Part shown: piece by piece, positions 1-16,089 of the stretch | How the letters are laid out: every line of letters begins with the position of its first letter | How positions within the stretch are numbered: the first letter of the stretch is position 1 | Assembly (NCBI GenBank): GCA_963693315.1 | Contig: OY856187.1 | Coordinates: 381,971,460 to 382,035,459 of the forward strand | Source of the DNA: Diogma glabrata | Lineage: Eukaryota > Arthropoda > Insecta > Diptera > Cylindrotomidae | Direction: 5' to 3' | Length of the DNA stretch: 64,000 nucleotides | Translations under genes and position numbers: made by a program | The notes under the pieces: model-generated | Databases searched by the model: none | What the model was told of the DNA's origin: nothing | Seen by the model: only the letters and a program-made list of their open reading frames with translations

Positions 1-806
<806 letters not shown>

Positions 807-823
807 TAATCAATATTTGTAAT

Positions 824-1029
824 GCTGGGGCCACACCTGCGTTATCGTCTATCATATATTATCGCTATAATTAAAGCAATAAGTTGCGCCACAATTAGCG
901 CGCTAATAAAATATCGCGCTAACATTATCGCAAAAAAATTTATCGCCATAAAATTCTGGCACTAACAAATTATTGCGCTAAAACACTCGCGTGCTAATAA
1001 ATTAATTTAGTTGTGGCTACACCTGTGTT
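824..1029. repeat. short interspersed repeat block bounded by related 18-20 bp direct repeats
   Basis: The block opens with GGGGCCACACCTGCGTT (828-843) and closes with the related TGTGGCTACACCTGTGTT (1012-1029). In between, short words such as GCGCTAATAAA, ATCGCGCTAAC and TTATCGC recur irregularly. It may be a small non-autonomous element or a degenerate minisatellite. No coding capacity was seen. Confidence 0.4.
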
Positions 1030-1343
1030 GAAAATCGTGTGTTTTATAAAAGTTATTTTGAGATGGAAGTTGAAGCTGCTACTATGGTGCATTATATGGC
1101 TGTCAATAATTAGTTAATAAATTTATTATGCTATAATTTGAATAAACAAAAACTCAAGCTCAAAAGAAGATAGTGGGTGATAAAAACGCATAGAAAACGA
1201 ACACGGTAAATATTTCGGTATTAATTAAATGTTTGCATTCGGTTAACCATGAAATGAAGCCATGATCAAATTTTGAAATTAATTAATCATAACTGTAATT
1301 CACAGGAAAATAATAGAGGAATAGTAGATTCTTGTATGAGGTT

Positions 1344-1435
1344 AGAATGAAGGCAATTCTTCACGAGGATGAAGTTTCCCGGAACGCGCGTAGCGAGTGG
1401 AGGGAATCATTCGAGTGAAGAACTGCTATCATCCT
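1344..1435. repeat. GC-rich imperfect palindrome (~92 bp)
   Basis: Arms 1344-1364 and 1415-1435 match at 17 of 21 positions as an inverted repeat; the core contains GGAACGCGCGTAGCGAGTGG. It stands out in base composition from its AT-rich flanks and resembles in size the palindromes at 2003-2108 and 43077-43179. It is probably the hairpin of a non-autonomous DNA element. Confidence 0.55.
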
Positions 1436-2002
1436 AAGCGAATTCAAGAAGCTATTTTATCCACGACTGCAAAATATTTCGTTAATTTCCAATTTTCCAT
1501 TCCTGCAATAGTTTGTATCGCCATATTGAAGTAAATGCATCATAGCAAGATAGCAAGAAAAACAAAACAATGCAAGTTTGTTGCTTATTTTATATTTTAT
1601 ATTTTATATATGTATTGTTCTTGTTTTAACCTGTTTATATTACTATACCAACAAATGAAGTTTTTAATTTGTTAGGGGAGTATTTAATAAACTATAGAAC
1701 TGTTAAAGAATTTAATCAAATTCACTAGTTGTGGTATGAATACAATTCCAATGGAAAACATACGTATGGAAAGCATATATTCTTTAGTAGTCGTGGATAA
1801 AGAAATATATATTATATATTATTATTATATTATGGGTTTTAAAAACGCATGTGAGGTTTATTTAAAACAAATTTCATATAAAAAAAATCAGGCTGCTTTG
1901 CATCACCGCTACCAAAGCATTGATTTATTAAATATTTTTGTTTAAAATCTAAAATAATCAAAAGATTTAAAACTTAAGAAATAAAATAGCTATTTATGTA
2001 CC
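1436..2002. other. AT-rich sequence, no gene seen
   Basis: A 69-codon open frame (1736-1945) is present but shows no family signature, and open frames of this length are expected by chance in DNA this AT-rich. Nothing else was recognised. Confidence 0.4.
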
Positions 2003-2004
2003 TA

Positions 2005-2546
2005 GGGCGTTATGTAGGTTATTGCGCCCGGAAAGCGACGTAATCTAGCCCGAGGGCCTCTGGCCCGAGGGATGGATGTCGCTTGATGGGCGTAATACCC
2101 AGTAACTCCAGTGGTGCATACAAGATTTTATGCTTCACTTAATAAGCTAAAACTAAGAAAGAAATTAATTTGTTAATCTATATTGATATGCAAACAAATA
2201 CAAAAGTATCGTAGTATGCCAAGAAAATAACTATTTTGAAGTTTAAAATAAATATTTGTTGTTTGAACGTTGCTATGTAAACAAATTCTCCTAAATTTTG
2301 TAGCGTATGACAAAAACATTGTATGACGTTTAAAATAATTTGATAGTTTTGGAAAACTATATGAACAATTAATAACTAAAATGTTGCTAAACATTTTTAA
2401 GCAAATGTCAAAATCTTTTACTAGCTTAAATTCAATAAGAATTATTTACATTGTGTAGACAAAACCACAGTAAAAATAATTTTATTTAGTTTTTTAGGGT
2501 CTTAATAACGGGCGTTATGAATTCATAATGCCCTCTCATAACGCCC
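2005..2546. mobile_element. candidate MITE with GGGCGTTATG terminal inverted repeats
   Basis: GGGCGTTATG at 2005-2014 is matched by CATAACGCCC at 2537-2546. Each end carries its own GC-rich palindrome: about 2003-2108 at the left, with stem TATTGCGCCC..AAGCGAC against GTCGCTT..GGGCGTAATA, and 2510-2533 at the right, a near-perfect palindrome centred on GAATTC. The interior is AT-rich and non-coding. No clear target duplication was found, so the boundaries are tentative. Confidence 0.4.
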
Positions 2547-3845
2547 CGGTTTTTATGAATGTGTTTATATATTGCGTATCCTAGACATTATAACAACTTT
2601 ATATCATTGTGAAGCATAAATATTTTTATAAATCAAGCAACCTTATATATTTTATCTAAATTTTGTTTGTTTTGCCATAGTTAACAAATTTTTAAATCTT
2701 TAAAACTTTTTTTGAGTACTTTCACAATTTTGTAGTAGGTTTTAGCCTACTTAATTACGGAATACGGAAAGTTCTTCTTACATTTTGAAGGATTTTATGT
2801 ATTTATAAAAAGGTTTTAACTTGATAAATTACGCTTTCTGGAATTTGTTAGCGTTTTAGATTAAAAATAATTTAATTAATTGACTTGTAAGTTTAATTTT
2901 ACTTACTTTCTTCCATAAATCAAAATGTTTGGTTAAACAATTTACAGTAATTAAAATTTGACACAAAAATTGTAAACAAACAATTTAATTTACGTTTACC
3001 GATGTAAAGTTGGTGATTATAGCACATAATTTTAATATAAATGCAGTGGCGTAGCTAGCATTGGTGGCCATTTAGTTAATAACAATCATAACTACACCAC
3101 TTTTAAACAAAATTTGAAGGCTTTACATTAATGCAGCCAAGGATCTCTGATCGAATCACTTGATGAATTTGAAATTTAAAAGGGATTTAAAACCTACAAA
3201 ATATAATTTTTAATACTAAACTTTCATTTAATTCAAATAGGTAAATATATAAAACTGAAAACAAACAGTATTAGTATGTATCTACCTATAAAAATTTGCA
3301 AAACTGCAGTAATTGCATAACTGCCATTTTATTCCACAGCAATTATTTTTGTGTCCATTGAAAAACGATATATTCCAATTTATTCCCTGAGTTTCAAGAT
3401 AAAGAAGATTTTTGAGATCATTTGTTAATCTTGGACTTTTTTCCCCAAAAACTATAGCTAAACCAAATTCATCTCCACGACGACCTTGCGTTTGGAAATC
3501 TCTTATGTTCTATAAACCTAACCTAACATTTACACTTAGAAAAATTCGTGATAAAAAAACTGAATAATCAAAGAAAGTGAATTCCACTAGATTTCGATAT
3601 AATATATATATACAGTCCCGTTCACCAGCTTAGGCCAAGTCATTTTTCACTTATATTCCCGTTTTCTTTGTCAAATCAGATTTTTTTTATAATCTATTTA
3701 ACATTGAGTTATAATCAATCGGGTAACAATATTTTTTTTTAATCAAGTACCGTTAGGTCATAATTTTGTTTTTTGTAAAAAACATTGTTTTTGCATTGTT
3801 CATTAGCTTAGGGCCAATTGAAATAATACATTTAAATTGGCATCC

Positions 3846-3958
3846 ATCCGTCCATTGGCATCCTTTGACCGCATGTTGTTATGGGACCTTGGTCTTAAAG
3901 GGTTTTTATGTGTTGTTGTGACACATATTGTAATGCCTACTACACATCACATTTTATT
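3846..3958 (+). repeat. dispersed repeat A, copy 1
   Basis: About 110 bp with the core words GCATGTTGTTATGGGACCTT and TTTTTATGTGTTGTTGTGACA. Related copies occur at 13760-13850 (-), 24059-24165 (+) and 43468-43578 (-). It sits inside the nested Tc1-like element, between its left inverted repeat and the transposase. Non-coding. Confidence 0.7.
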
Positions 3959-4065
3959 AAAAAAAAAAAAAATTAAAATATTAAAATAATTTTGCATTAA
4001 TATTTTTCTTTTAAATAAAAGTGCAATATTTTTAAAGTGTTACCAAGCGTAAAACGAGTACAAAA

Positions 4066-4980
4066 ATGGCCAAAGGGAAACAGTTAACGCGAGAAGAACG
4101 AAGCAAAAGTGAAGCATTTAGAGAAATGGGACTTACCATTCGTTCAATAGCACAAAAACTTGGCCGTAGTAAGGCTGCAGTAAACAACTACCTCTCTGAA
4201 CCTGCTGGCTATGGCTCCAAAAATCAAGGATGTACGTATTCTGCCACAACTATCAAAGAAAAGCGACTAATATTAAGGAACGTATCAAATTCAGTTTTAT
4301 CTATTGCAAAAAGTAAGGCACAGAGTGGAGTAAAAGCTAGCATTTCGACTGTGCGAAGAGTTATCCTAAATAGTAAAAATATAGTTTGTCGAAAATTAAA
4401 ACAAAAACCAGTTTTAAAACAAAGAAAAAAGTAAATCCACAAAGAAAAAAGTAAAAACTTTGCTCGTGAAGTAATGCAATGGAAAAATGAGTGGAAAAAG
4501 AAAGTGTTCTCAGATGAAAAAAAATTTAATATTGATTAAATTGTTTCAAGTTTTATTACCATGATTTAAGGAAGGAAGAAGTAATTTTGTCGCGTCATCA
4601 TAGCCGAGCAAGTGGTGTTATGGTCTGGGGAGCTATAACCTACTGTGAAACAATTGATATTCCGTTTAAAAAGGTGACTCTTAACGGAGAGGGATATAAA
4701 AACTTGCTTCAAAAATCTTTTCATCAAATTAAAGAGATCTTCGGACCTCATAAGTGGACCTTACAACAAGATAATGCATCAATTCACAACGCCAGGATTG
4801 TCAAAAACTGACTATCTCAACAAAATGTTGATATTTTAAATTGGCCACAGTACTCTCCTGACCTCAAGATAATTAAAAATGTTTGGGGATGGTGGTCACG
4901 AAAAGTGTACGAAGGAAGGCGTCAGTTTGACACCGTGGATGCTTTAATAGAGGCCATACAAGCAGCGTAGAACGAAATAA
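4066..4980 (+). pseudogene. Tc1/mariner (DD34E) transposase, inactivated
   Basis: The N-terminal 122 residues from ATG 4066 are open and carry a helix-turn-helix with LTIRSIAQKLGRSKAAVNNY, as in Tc3-like transposases. A stop follows at 4432-4434. Downstream pieces in shifting frames keep VFSDEKKFN (first catalytic Asp, near 4510), a GVMVWGAI segment, and LQQDNASIHNA (second Asp, near 4770), then SPDLKIIKNVW near 4855. The spacing fits DD34E, but the catalytic Glu of the usual SPDLNPIEN motif is Lys here, and there are several stops. The ORF lies centrally between the inverted repeats, as expected. It cannot encode an active enzyme. Confidence 0.88.
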
Positions 4981-6387
4981 AATTAACTTTTTTAAAATCG
5001 CTGTATAATTCACTTTGTAGTCGAATTTTTGAAGTTATTAATAAAGATGGGGGTCACACCCACTATTGAAAAATCCAATAAAATGGAGAAAAAATTTGCA
5101 ATATTCTTTGTTTTCTAATTTTAAAGATTGGCCTTAAGCTAATGAACAATGCAAAAACAATGTTTTTTTACAAAAAACAAAATTATGACCTAACGGTACT
5201 TGATTAAAAAAATATATTGTTGCCCGATTGATTATTTGATTATAACTCAATGTTAAATAGATTACAAAAAAAAATCTAATTTGACAAACAAAATGGGAAT
5301 ATAAGTGAAAAATTACTTGGCCTTAAGCTGGTGAACGGAACTCTATGAAAAAAAACTATATACAATTTATTTATAACTCACTCTATGCCTGGATCTTCGC
5401 CTGTGATGACTTCTCCTCCCAATTGAATTCCTTTCTTTCTGCGATCACTAATCAACAAAAATGCTCCTTGACCCAAACAGTTTCATTAATAATAATCTCC
5501 CGACAATTCTCCAATACTTTTTGTACTATATTTTCACACAGTCAATAGTTGTCTTTGATATTTCCAACCAATCAAAAATGCTCCTTGGCCTAAAGAAAAG
5601 CGTAATCTTTCACCAATCCAAAATGAAAATAGAAGAAAAGTAAACGATCTAAAGCCATTTTATAATTTTTTCAAAATTTTTTTTTATTACAATTTTTTTC
5701 ACTGTTTAGATTTTTACAAAACAAATAATTAATATGTATTTTATCATCAAGCATATTCTTTTAGTTTTAGTAGACAAAATTAAACAAATGTGTTCTGTGC
5801 TGTTTGACAGTCAAAATTTTTGAGTTTTTAGTTTTTCAAAGACTAAACATGGAACCATCATCATGAAAAAAATGTAAAAAGAAGAGTTACCAGAGTTGAA
5901 GTTATTTTAATTGTCCTTTCGTTGTGTTTCGTTGTGTTTATGAGTTATTTTGGGAAATTTATCGTCGTTGAGTTTACTTGGAGATTCGATTTTAATTACA
6001 CGTATGGGCGACATAACACATTTACAAACACGGTGATTTGATTGTTTATTAGTTTCCTTAGGTGTTTGCAATTAATGTGTTTGAAATGTAAAACATATAT
6101 TAGGTAGTAAAGTTAAGCAAAAATTAACTTTTAAATTAATTAATTATTTAATTAATTAATTAATTAACTTCTAAAAATTTTAAAAAGTAGAATAGATTCT
6201 TTTTGAACCAATAACATAGTTATAGGACACATTTATAAGTAATCAGTATCACAATTTATAATTTAAAATTATATGGATAACCTGGTTAAAATGGTTTCTA
6301 AGTGATTTATCCTTGAAAACATTGTGATGATTTGTTTAAGTTTTTGCGGACCGCCCCCGCCCCCCTAGCTACGCTTCTGTATAAATG

Positions 6388-7019
6388 GTCTGCAAACATA
6401 TTAGTGCAGTAACTAAACGTTTTTGGGTCTGAATTCTTTGAACCTTGACCGATTAACTTGAAATTTGCTGAATAATTAAGGGACGACTCAAAAATTAAAG
6501 GTGACAGCGATGATTTGCGCTTTTATCCAGGGGGCAAAATTCCCGGGGGTGGAATTTTTTTTCACTCAAAATAACCCCGAAAATAGATAAAGAGACATAT
6601 TTTAAGTGAAAATATTCTAAAACAATTTTTTTATAGATCGATATTTTTCGAGTTATTCGCAATTGAAAACTTGCATTTTTCGTTCAAATAAGCATGTTTT
6701 TTGACGGTTTTTCACACATAACTGAAAAACTAACCATTCTATCAAAAAAGTTGAAATTAACAAAAATCAAGCTTAAACCGAAAAAGAGATTGGTTTTGTA
6801 GGAGTTTTATAAGTCCAAAACGAAGTCAGTTATAACTCATTGAAGAGAATTATATTTTTTTAATAGCTTGGTTCGAAGTATTCAACGTTAAAAAATGGAA
6901 AGCGTTGTATTTGTCGGAGAAATCTTCTAAAATATTTTTATGATGCTGAGCAATACCTTTCAGTTCAGCTTTGAAAAATTTAAAACGATTCGAACAAGAC
7001 ACTGAAAAGAATGTTTCAA
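6388..7019. other. non-coding sequence, no gene seen
   Basis: Mixed-composition DNA with an unexplained C/G-rich patch near 6520-6550. No coding, RNA or repeat assignment can be made; a 74-codon open frame on the minus strand (6850-7074) has no recognisable features. Confidence 0.4.
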
Positions 7020-7105
7020 ATTCATCCAAAACACGTAAAATAAGAAGTGGAGTTTTTATCTGAGAAACTTCCAACCGTACCTTTGAATTGAAAAATTACA
7101 ATGCC
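7020..7105 (+). repeat. 3' part of a SINE-like repeat
   Basis: Matches the 3' body of the tRNA-headed repeat at 40239-40400, sharing AACACGTAAAAT, then CTGAGAAACTTCCAACC-type and ACCTTTGAATT words in the same order. The tRNA-like head is missing, so this is a truncated copy. Confidence 0.6.
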
Positions 7106-7369
7106 TACCTTTTTTGCACTATCTTCAATTTAGGAGCATAGGACGTCTACTAGACTGAACCTCCTTAGTCCTTACTCTGTTGGGAACAAACGCCTTTAGT
7201 TATCCTGATGTATTGCCATTATGTTTCGCTTCAGCTAGTAGAGTTTTATTCCACGTCATTGGCAGTCATTCAACTTTTCTTTAACCTTCTAGATTCCACA
7301 TAGAGAGTGTCATATGTCCAGACATATGAAAAAGCATACGACCGCTAGAAACGATATTAAATCGTTTTT

Positions 7370-7484
7370 CATTTTGTTTTCACGTCTCCGCTTAGCCATA
7401 TATAGTCGTTTGACACCAAAATTTTTCAAAAATTCCGAGATGACGCACATTGCAATAGGTAGATTTTTATATGAAATCTACCTA
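7370..7484 (-). repeat. dispersed repeat H with a conserved 11-bp stem hairpin
   Basis: The reverse complement of this stretch matches 45918-46025 closely, including a run around AAACGACTATAT and AAGCGGAGA. The outer end carries a perfect hairpin: TAGGTAGATTT (7456-7466) and AAATCTACCTA (7474-7484) around a 7-nt loop. The same stem with other loops occurs at 45918-45946 and 54005-54033. Confidence 0.7.
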
Positions 7485-7742
7485 AAATCAAGGTGTTGTT
7501 ACATTCTAATCACTGGTCAGTGGTCAGATCTATAACATGCACCGAATTTGGAATAAGGTTAACTCGACGGGTGAACAAAATGCAAAATACTGTTAAAAAC
7601 AAAAAAATTAAGTTTTGTTTATTCTTGTTTTTCCTATTCTTATAATTTTCATTACATAAATGTTATTTAATACCTTTAAAATAAACTCAAAGTTATAAAC
7701 AAAATGCTTAAACTATTTTCTTTAAAAACATCATCCATAATT

Positions 7743-7942
7743 NNNNNNNNNNNNNNNNNNNNNNNNNNNNNNNNNNNNNNNNNNNNNNNNNNNNNNNNNN
7801 NNNNNNNNNNNNNNNNNNNNNNNNNNNNNNNNNNNNNNNNNNNNNNNNNNNNNNNNNNNNNNNNNNNNNNNNNNNNNNNNNNNNNNNNNNNNNNNNNNNN
7901 NNNNNNNNNNNNNNNNNNNNNNNNNNNNNNNNNNNNNNNNNN
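7743..7942. other. assembly gap (200 N)
   Basis: A run of exactly 200 N. The round number suggests a placeholder rather than a measured gap. Open frames that cross it are artefacts. Confidence 0.99.
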
Positions 7943-8334
7943 CTTCTTGGTGAAAAAATCAAAGAACTTCAAGGAAACAAAAGACTGGGATCATAAAACA
8001 AAAATAGACTTGAAGGCTCAAAATAATCAACTTCTAAGAAATAGTTAAGTCTTGCCAAACAAAAATCGTGGAGACCACGGCATCTTTTTAGTCCCAGGAA
8101 AATTCTCCAAAAGATATTGGATAGCTCCTGTTGATGGTGTCACTAACCACTTAACTGCTCAAAAGACTTATTGAGCAGAGTTTTTGATCGTTTGAGCAAA
8201 TAAAAAATTTTAAACCATCCAAAACAACTCCTCCTGATTTCATAATACCTGTTGCATTACAAAATACCTTAAACCTGAAAGTTGGTTGGCAAAAATTATA
8301 GCCTGCACTATCTTGCAGAGGAGAAGCACGTCAC
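7943..8334. other. unassigned sequence after the gap
   Basis: Short open pieces in several frames but no identifiable protein motif. It may be the decayed N-terminal part of the endonuclease relic that follows, but nothing visible proves this. Confidence 0.3.
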
Positions 8335-9190
8335 TGATATGCTAAACGCGCACCATGATCTGTGGCACTCGACTCCTTAAACACTGATTCACGAGGTGAA
8401 AGCATTGCTGATCAAAATGGACGGCTCCCAATTTCGGAGTCCTCAACGAACCCAACAAGGGTAACAAATCTTTCATTAATGCCAATTACAGAATGGAGAA
8501 CAGAAATCGCATTGGGGTCAGACCACGTGCCGATCATAATCACCTTAAGCCGCTCCATAAACCAAAATAATTCCGAAAAGAAGAAATATATTAATTTTAA
8601 CAAAGTGGACTGGGAAAACTTTATATATTTTTACCGAAATTGAACTCAATAAGCAATTTTTACCACTTGACACCCTCTCTGGGGAAAAACAATTCAGAGA
8701 AATTTGTAATAAGGCTAGAGCTCGCTACATTCCAGCTGGCAGAATTCAAAAGATAAACCAAACTTCCCCACATGAAGCGTGTGTGCTTTCTACTCAAAGA
8801 GACTGACATTGGCAAAGCAGATCCAGTCAACTTCAGAATTCGTGACCTAAACAAGGGAAAGAACAAGTTGGTCACTTTGAACCCGTAAATAAAGTAAAGC
8901 GTATTTCTTCTAAGGGTGCACTAGTCATGTGATAGATTTATTTGTAAAAATGCACATTTTTAAAATGGCAGGAAAGACTGAAAGGAAAAGCCATTGAAGC
9001 GATTCTGTACTCTTTAAACGCAATATAAAAAATTAATGGACAAAAATAATATAATCTAACCACTATCTAGGATAACAAGGAAGCGTTCAACAAGATAAAA
9101 CCAACAGTCATAGAGTCATTTACGAATAACAATAACACTATATTGGGGTGAATTCACATACAAAAGAACTGTCAAAGCTGCAACAGCTAA
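8335..9190 (+). pseudogene. R1/Jockey-type LINE endonuclease relic
   Basis: Reading with frame changes gives the C-terminal half of an apurinic-like endonuclease: LNAHHDLWHS (near 8340, the GDFNAHH motif), then NTDSRGESIADQ, NPTRVTN and the catalytic-histidine motif GSDHVPIIITL (near 8515). The post-endonuclease linker follows, with ARARYIPAGRIQK (near 8715) and RDLNKGKNKLV (near 8845). These are typical of ORF2 of insect R1/Jockey-group retrotransposons. The frame shifts near 8375 and 8640, and no RT domain follows, so the copy is dead and truncated. Similarity to the RT/RNase H relic at 17085-18485 (same strand) makes one related family possible. Confidence 0.75.
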
Positions 9191-11688
<2,498 letters not shown>

Positions 11689-11704
11689 AAAAAAAAAAAA
11701 AAAA

Positions 11705-12846
11705 GATAAATTTTATTGAAGCTTTGATGTTGGTTTTGAATAATTGCGAATTTACATTCGATGGGAAATGTTATCGTCAAATTTTTGGATGTCCTATGGG
11801 TTCTCCAATTAGTCCAGCAGCAGCCAATCTTGTTATGGAACTTTTAGAAGAGGATATTTTAAATCAATGTGATATTAAACCACCTTTCTTCTATAGATAT
11901 GTCGATGATATTGTTACAGCTGTTCCGACTGATAAAATTGATGTTTTTCTTACAGAGTTTAATGATTATGATAAAAATATTAAATTTACTTTGGAAATGG
12001 AAGCTGATAATCAATTGCCTTTTTTGGATCTTATTATTATCCATAATAATGATGGCTCTTTAAGTACTGATTGGTATCATAAGCAAACGTGGTCTGGCAG
12101 ATATCTAAATTTTGCGTCGTGGCTTCCTTTGAACTATAAGAAAAATACTGTGTTTCTTTTAGCTGAAAAAGTTATACGTCTTTCAGATTTGAAATTTCAT
12201 CATAAAAATTTTAAAATGTTAACTGATATTCTTCTTTTAAATGGCTACCCTTTGTTTTTAATAAAACGCGGTATTAAAGATGCTATTTTTAAAAATGCTG
12301 TTCAAGAAGCTACAACACATGATAATACTTTTGTTCCAGTTTTTGAAAATAATTCTGAAGAAAGAAAAAAAGAAATTTGTTTCGATTCCATATGTCAAAA
12401 ATTTATTTGAAAAAATTAGCTGCTTGTTAAAACAATACGATATTAATACTGTTGGTTTACCGTGTTCAAATTTTCAAAGTCAATTTTTTTCCAGTCTACA
12501 AGATAAAATTCAAAAACAGTTTTTAAGTAATGTTGTTTACCAAACTTTTTGTGATTGTCCTGCAACTTATACTGGCCGTACTACTCAACTTTTAAGCAAA
12601 CGGATTTATCAACATAATAAAGATGCCTCATTAAATAACGATAGTGATGTTAGCGCTTTGTCTATGCATTTAAGATCAGCTAAACATATTATAACTATGG
12701 ACAATGTTAGAATTTTAGAGAGGGAGAATAATTTTAACAAATTACAAATGTTGGAAATGCTTCACATTAAAAAAAGTCCTAACTCCTTAAATAAACAAAC
12801 AGATTCAAACTACATTCATAATTTTTATAACTCAATTATAAATTAA
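11705..12846 (+). pseudogene. Penelope-like retroelement polyprotein (RT + GIY-YIG endonuclease), 5'-truncated, one frameshift
   Basis: The first frame (to 12410) holds reverse transcriptase motifs: FGCPMGSPISPAAANLVME near 11790 and the catalytic box RYVDDIV (YVDD at 11898-11909), followed by the thumb region LPFLDLII. An A-rich run near 12360-12373 marks a one-base frameshift. The second frame then continues to the stop at 12844-12846 and holds a zinc-binding-like CDCP segment and the GIY-YIG-type nuclease motif TYTGRTTQLLSKRIYQH near 12565. RT plus GIY-YIG is diagnostic of Penelope-like elements, which copy RNA to DNA and insert with their own nuclease. The N-terminal palm region is absent. 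The near-identity of the two 3' copies suggests a fairly recent insertion. Confidence 0.9.
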
Positions 12847-14397
<1,551 letters not shown>

Positions 14398-14399
<2 letters not shown>

Positions 14400-14470
14400 T
14401 TTCTTTTTTAAGTGTTTCGGTTAGGATTCGAACTCGTAACCTCATCAGTGCCAGAGTGAGCTCAAATCTA
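14398..14470 (-). repeat. tRNA-derived SINE-like fragment
   Basis: On the minus strand it reads CTGGCACTGATGAGGTTACG followed by AGTTCGAATCCTAACCGAAACAC. GTTCGAATC fits the RNA polymerase III B box (GWTCRANNC). The same string occurs at 14870-14945 (-) and 40290-40325 (+). No A box was found here, so it is a truncated copy. Confidence 0.6.
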
Positions 14471-14867
14471 TTCATTTCGGTACCAATGCGATGATATTTG
14501 GAAGTTGAGATTTCATCATCACTCTATTTACTTAAATTGAATTCTCAGTTGTCATTAGACTCCTATTTTCGGGAAATATTTTAACATTATTTTTGGGATT
14601 AAATCTCTAGACAGCACTATTGTGTGAATTCATATGAGGTGTAATATTTCTATATTATAGACCACATTTTAAGTTACGTGTATAGTCATTATTGATTGTT
14701 TCCAATCAATGTGAAATCAATAAGCGACACTTGGTCAATTATTTCATATATTGGCTTGCATATTAGACAACATTTTGGGGAATTTTAATTATTCGGGATT
14801 TTTGTGGGGACTCAAGGGAAGTATTTTGAATTTTTTAATTCAAAGGTATGGTTGGAAATATCTTGTA

Positions 14868-14945
14868 AAAAAACTCTGTTTTTCTTTTTTACGTGTTTTG
14901 GTTGGGATTCGAACTCGTAACCTCATCAGAGTGAGATCAAATCAA
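14868..14945 (-). repeat. tRNA-derived SINE-like fragment, second copy
   Basis: Minus strand: CTCTGATGAGGTTACGAG followed by TTCGAATCCCAACC and AAAACACGTAAAAAAG, closely related to 14398-14470 and to the more complete copy at 40239-40400. Confidence 0.6.
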
Positions 14946-15017
14946 AAATTTACAAAATGCTTAATATTTTGCCACAAATATCAAAAAAATTTTAGAACTA
15001 CCAAAATCTTTAGTTAA

Positions 15018-16074
15018 AGCGTGCACATACATTTAAAAAGAGCGGATATGTCGGATTTTATATAATCGATATTTGCAAAATCGTTCAAAAAACGAAATAA
15101 AATATTTACGTTGTCGTTACGTTTTACATTATTGTTACCAGATGAATTTTTAAAACGATACGAAAGTAATTATTATTGACAACGCTACTTAAGTTCGTTA
15201 TTTCATTTTTACGTTACGAGTAACGTTTTGCAACACTGCTTGTGATGCAAAAACCTATTTCCACGCGTTTAGTCAGCATTTATGACATCGTTACATTACG
15301 TTGCTGTGTAACTATATCCAAATGCACTTTTTAATGAAAATTTCATTGTTTTAGAAAACAAAGAAAATGAATCGGCATCACTTTCGTCGAAGAAATTTGC
15401 CACTAAAATTTTCCACATTTTATAAATTATGTACCAAATTAACTCTGTTCTGTGCAATATTTTCTATGAATGATTTTTGTGAAAAATTATCTGACGCTAA
15501 GCGAGTGACCACTGCCCCTTGTTTAGATTCCAATTTATTTGGACTAAAAAGTGAAATAAAGTAATTTGTATTTCGAAATCAATCTCAACGTCAGTAGGAA
15601 TTGAGCGCGTCTTTTATAAATTTGGCTTGGTACATAGGAAACTCCTAGTCCAATTTTATACGGACTACTAGTTTTTATTAATCAACCGTTTGAAATATAT
15701 ACCTATGAAACCGACGGTTTTGAGTTTTTTTAAATGCAAATATATATTTTAAATTGAAATAAAAATATATTGCTTTCATATTCAAAATCTTGTTGTTTTC
15801 AATCTTTTGTTAAAGATTATACTGTTTCACGCAACCAATATTCTTATGAGGATGATATGAATATTGTAATCCGTAATTTATAATCGTCAAAAACTCTATT
15901 TTTTTATTTAATCAAATTTTTTACATGCGTCAGGTCATTCGGGACTCAGGTTAAACATAGATCACAGATTTTTTATCATAATTAAAATTTCTGAAGTTTG
16001 TGTTAGCCAATAAAAACAAAAATGTCATTAGATTGAGCGATAAATTATTCTTTGGCATCTTGCATGGGACAAAT
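15018..16074. other. AT-rich sequence, no gene seen
   Basis: Nothing recognised. A 65-codon frame (15367-15564) shows no family motif. Confidence 0.4.
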
Positions 16075-16089
16075 ATTTGAGAATATTCA

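Larger units (their letters stand above)
3613..5343 (+). mobile_element. Tc1/mariner-type transposon with ~210-bp inverted repeats, nested in the hAT element
   Basis: The element starts CAGTCCCGTTCACCAGCTTA and ends with the inverted counterpart TAAGCTGGTGAACGGAACTC. TA dinucleotides flank it (3611-3612 and 5344-5345), as expected for Tc1/mariner integration. The inverted repeats are long (about 3613-3820 and 5127-5343) and still match closely, including the word TACCGTTAGGTCATAATTTTG. Between the left repeat and the transposase lies a copy of a dispersed repeat (3846-3958). The transposase is broken. Confidence 0.88.
3044..6379. mobile_element. hAT-type non-autonomous element with 8-bp target-site duplication
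   Basis: The left end reads CAGTGGCGTAGCTAG (from 3044) and the right end is its inverted match CTAGCTACGCTTCTG (ending 6379). The 8-bp word TATAAATG lies immediately outside both ends (3036-3043 and 6380-6387). An 8-bp duplication and CAGNG..-type termini are hallmarks of the hAT superfamily. A 1.73-kb Tc1-like element (3613-5343) is nested inside, leaving about 1.6 kb of hAT sequence in which I see no transposase. The element is therefore non-autonomous or internally deleted, and older than the Tc1 insertion. Confidence 0.8.

Noticed and set aside
7676..8048. Open frames crossing the N run
   Set aside because: They exist only because N codons are not stops; the underlying sequence is unknown.
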